Shown: piece after piece, positions 8,431-9,073 of the stretch
Layout: each line of letters starts with the position of its first letter
How positions within the stretch are numbered: the stretch's first letter is position 1
Source: Paenarthrobacter nitroguajacolicus JCM 14115
GTDB taxonomy: Bacteria; Actinomycetota; Actinomycetes; Actinomycetales; Micrococcaceae
Direction: 5' to 3'
Length of the DNA: 9,073 bases
Assembly: GCA_001313365.1 (NCBI GenBank)
Contig: BBFS01000136.1
Coordinates: 1-9,073, forward strand
Program-made: the position numbers and the translations under genes
The notes under the pieces: model-generated
Database searches by the model: none
What the model was told of the DNA's origin: nothing
Seen by the model: only the letters and a program-made list of their open reading frames with translations

Positions 8431-8869
8431 TGTCCGTAGCTGACCTGGCCTTCTTCAGAAGCGTCGTCACGGCTGACCCCCCCGAACGCATGCTGGAAAG
8501 ACACTTCACTACATGGTGCGCACGGTTCAAAATAGCGCTTGGCGACTCGGGATTCACCACCGAAACAGGCCGCGTCGTCTACCCCCCCGCTCATGGAGTA
8601 ACCGAGGCCGACGGAACCGTGTGGCTGTCTACCCTGGCATCCTTTGACAGATCCGGGATCCGAGGGCAAGTAGAACATAATCCGCATTTCCGGCGCATGC
8701 TCCTCGATGTAGCCAAATCGCCCGACAGAGCCCCCCCGACGGGATAGCGCTGCTGATCGGCAGGACGCCGTATCAGGTGATATTCCAGAACACAAAGGAA
8801 GCCGGCGGCGACCACATCGTCAATGTCGCTTTCATCAATCGGGCACCGCTTAATATCAACCCTCTTTGA
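8430..8869 (+). CDS. hypothetical protein, translationally coupled to the preceding gene (frameshifted)
   Basis: Unrecognised soluble protein of about 143 residues starting MSVADLAFFRSVVTAD at the ATG that overlaps the preceding stop (TAATG). As written, the frame stops at 8747, but if the C7 at 8731-8737 was five it continues as DGIALLIGRTPYQVIFQN and GGDHIVNVAFINRAPLNINPL to TGA 8867-8869. That extension looks like a real protein end rather than noise. Runs at 8477 and 8582 add one Pro each (ADPPER, YPPAH). No membrane segment or signal peptide. Likely works with the upstream gene product. The stop codon forms the first bases of the first operator-like palindrome. Confidence 0.6.
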
Positions 8870-8905
8870 ACATCTGTTCATAATTTTCCTTGAACAGATG
8901 TTCAA
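8867..8905. promoter_or_regulatory. two operator-like palindromes before the aldehyde dehydrogenase gene
   Basis: TGAACATCTGTTCA at 8867-8880 and TTGAACAGATGTTCAA at 8890-8905. Each is a palindrome with a two-base centre, and the 14-base cores are reverse complements of one another; centres are 24 bases apart. The second covers the predicted -35 element, as expected for repression. The shape suits a TetR-type repressor, common next to aldehyde dehydrogenase genes. GAACN4GTTC also matches the Gram-positive LexA (Cheo) box, so SOS control is an alternative. Confidence 0.7.
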
Positions 8906-8925
8906 GATGCACTAGCCTGCTTCGT
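8890..8925 (+). promoter_or_regulatory. putative promoter of the aldehyde dehydrogenase gene, probably leaderless
   Basis: TTGAAC at 8890-8895, a 17-base spacer, then TAGCCT at 8913-8918 (matching TAnnnT). Transcription would begin about seven bases later, at or just before the ATG at 8926. No ribosome binding site is seen before the ATG, which fits a leaderless mRNA, common in actinobacteria. Confidence 0.55.
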
Positions 8926-9073
8926 ATGACCCAAGCCACATTTTCCGATTCCGCCTCCACACTTTTCATCAACGGTGCGTGGGAGCCGGCTGCTTCCGGC
9001 GCGGTGCGCGAAATCCGTAACCCTGCCGACGGCGAGCTGGTCGCCACGGTGTCCGAAGCCGGCCGCGAAGACG
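8926..9073 (+). CDS. NAD(P)-dependent aldehyde dehydrogenase, N-terminus (partial)
   Basis: The first 49 residues of an aldehyde dehydrogenase, cut by the right edge of the window. Such enzymes oxidise aldehydes to acids with NAD(P)+. The family's N-terminal pattern is clear: LFINGAWEPAASGAVREIRN, then PADGELVATVSEAGRED, where family members carry the first cofactor-domain strands. The PADG and ATVSEAGRED wording is closest in my memory to betaine aldehyde or aminobutyraldehyde dehydrogenases, but the fragment lacks the catalytic Cys and Glu, so the substrate cannot be assigned. It is preceded by tandem operator-like palindromes and a probable leaderless promoter. The short stretch seen contains no long G/C run and its frame is intact. 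Confidence 0.85.
   Translation, partial: MTQATFSDSASTLFINGAWEPAASGAVREIRNPADGELVATVSEAGRED

Noticed and set aside
238..8737. Phase-variable contingency tracts controlling the pilus genes
   Set aside because: G/C tracts can switch surface genes, but here they occur many times per gene, also in the sigma factor and unknown genes and in a non-coding hairpin, and most changes are multiples of three that would not switch expression.
8427..9047. Minus-strand ORFs opposite the coupled gene pair and the aldehyde dehydrogenase
   Set aside because: They run across the operator region or antisense to better coding sequence and show no family features.
1..9073. CRISPR array, insertion sequence or integrase-type mobile element
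   Set aside because: No spaced direct repeats, transposase motifs or terminal inverted repeats were seen; the only repeats are homopolymer runs and short palindromes.

Overview
The window reads as high-GC actinobacterial DNA, most like Arthrobacter or a relative in the Micrococcaceae. This rests on codon use, GTG and TTG starts, the sigma/anti-sigma fusion and the pilus operon type; the genus is an inference. The left three quarters lie on the minus strand. In transcription order they hold a DUF11-like hypothetical gene (about 7629-6994), a large surface protein (6919-4312), a major pilin (4223-2732), a class C sortase (2614-1677), a small ORF overlapping the sortase stop (1680-1459), a terminator, and an ECF sigma factor with a C-terminal zinc-finger anti-sigma extension (1216 to the left edge). 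On the plus strand, two overlapping genes of unknown function (7669-8430, 8430-8869) lead to an aldehyde dehydrogenase that starts at 8926 and runs off the right edge.

The order large tip/base protein, shaft pilin, sortase C is that of the known Actinomyces fimbrial operons (fimQ-fimP-srtC1). The shaft pilin carries a pilin-motif lysine (VYPKN), two E-boxes and an LPLTG signal. The large protein has GEVED, DUF7507/DUF11-like and SpaA-like modules and an unusual MPESG signal. The sortase would polymerise both. A 17-bp hairpin between pilin and sortase could set their expression ratio.

The most striking property is not a gene. The window contains 32 runs of seven or eight G or C; a rough chance estimate for this base composition is about three. 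Runs of exactly seven (30) outnumber runs of six (5). Wherever a conserved protein motif shows what the run should be, it is 1-3 bases too long: mostly 4 to 7 (one extra Pro or Gly codon), sometimes +2 or +1 (a frameshift). A smaller set of short G/C runs has lost one base. Undoing these changes restores continuous, well-conserved reading frames in every gene, with no stop codons and no conspicuous missense decay. The hairpin is an internal control: one arm has G4, the other C7, and the stem is perfect only if three C are removed. A systematic sequencing or consensus fault is the likeliest explanation; real G/C-tract expansion would be remarkable. Coordinates below give the reconstructed genes, with their breaks stated.
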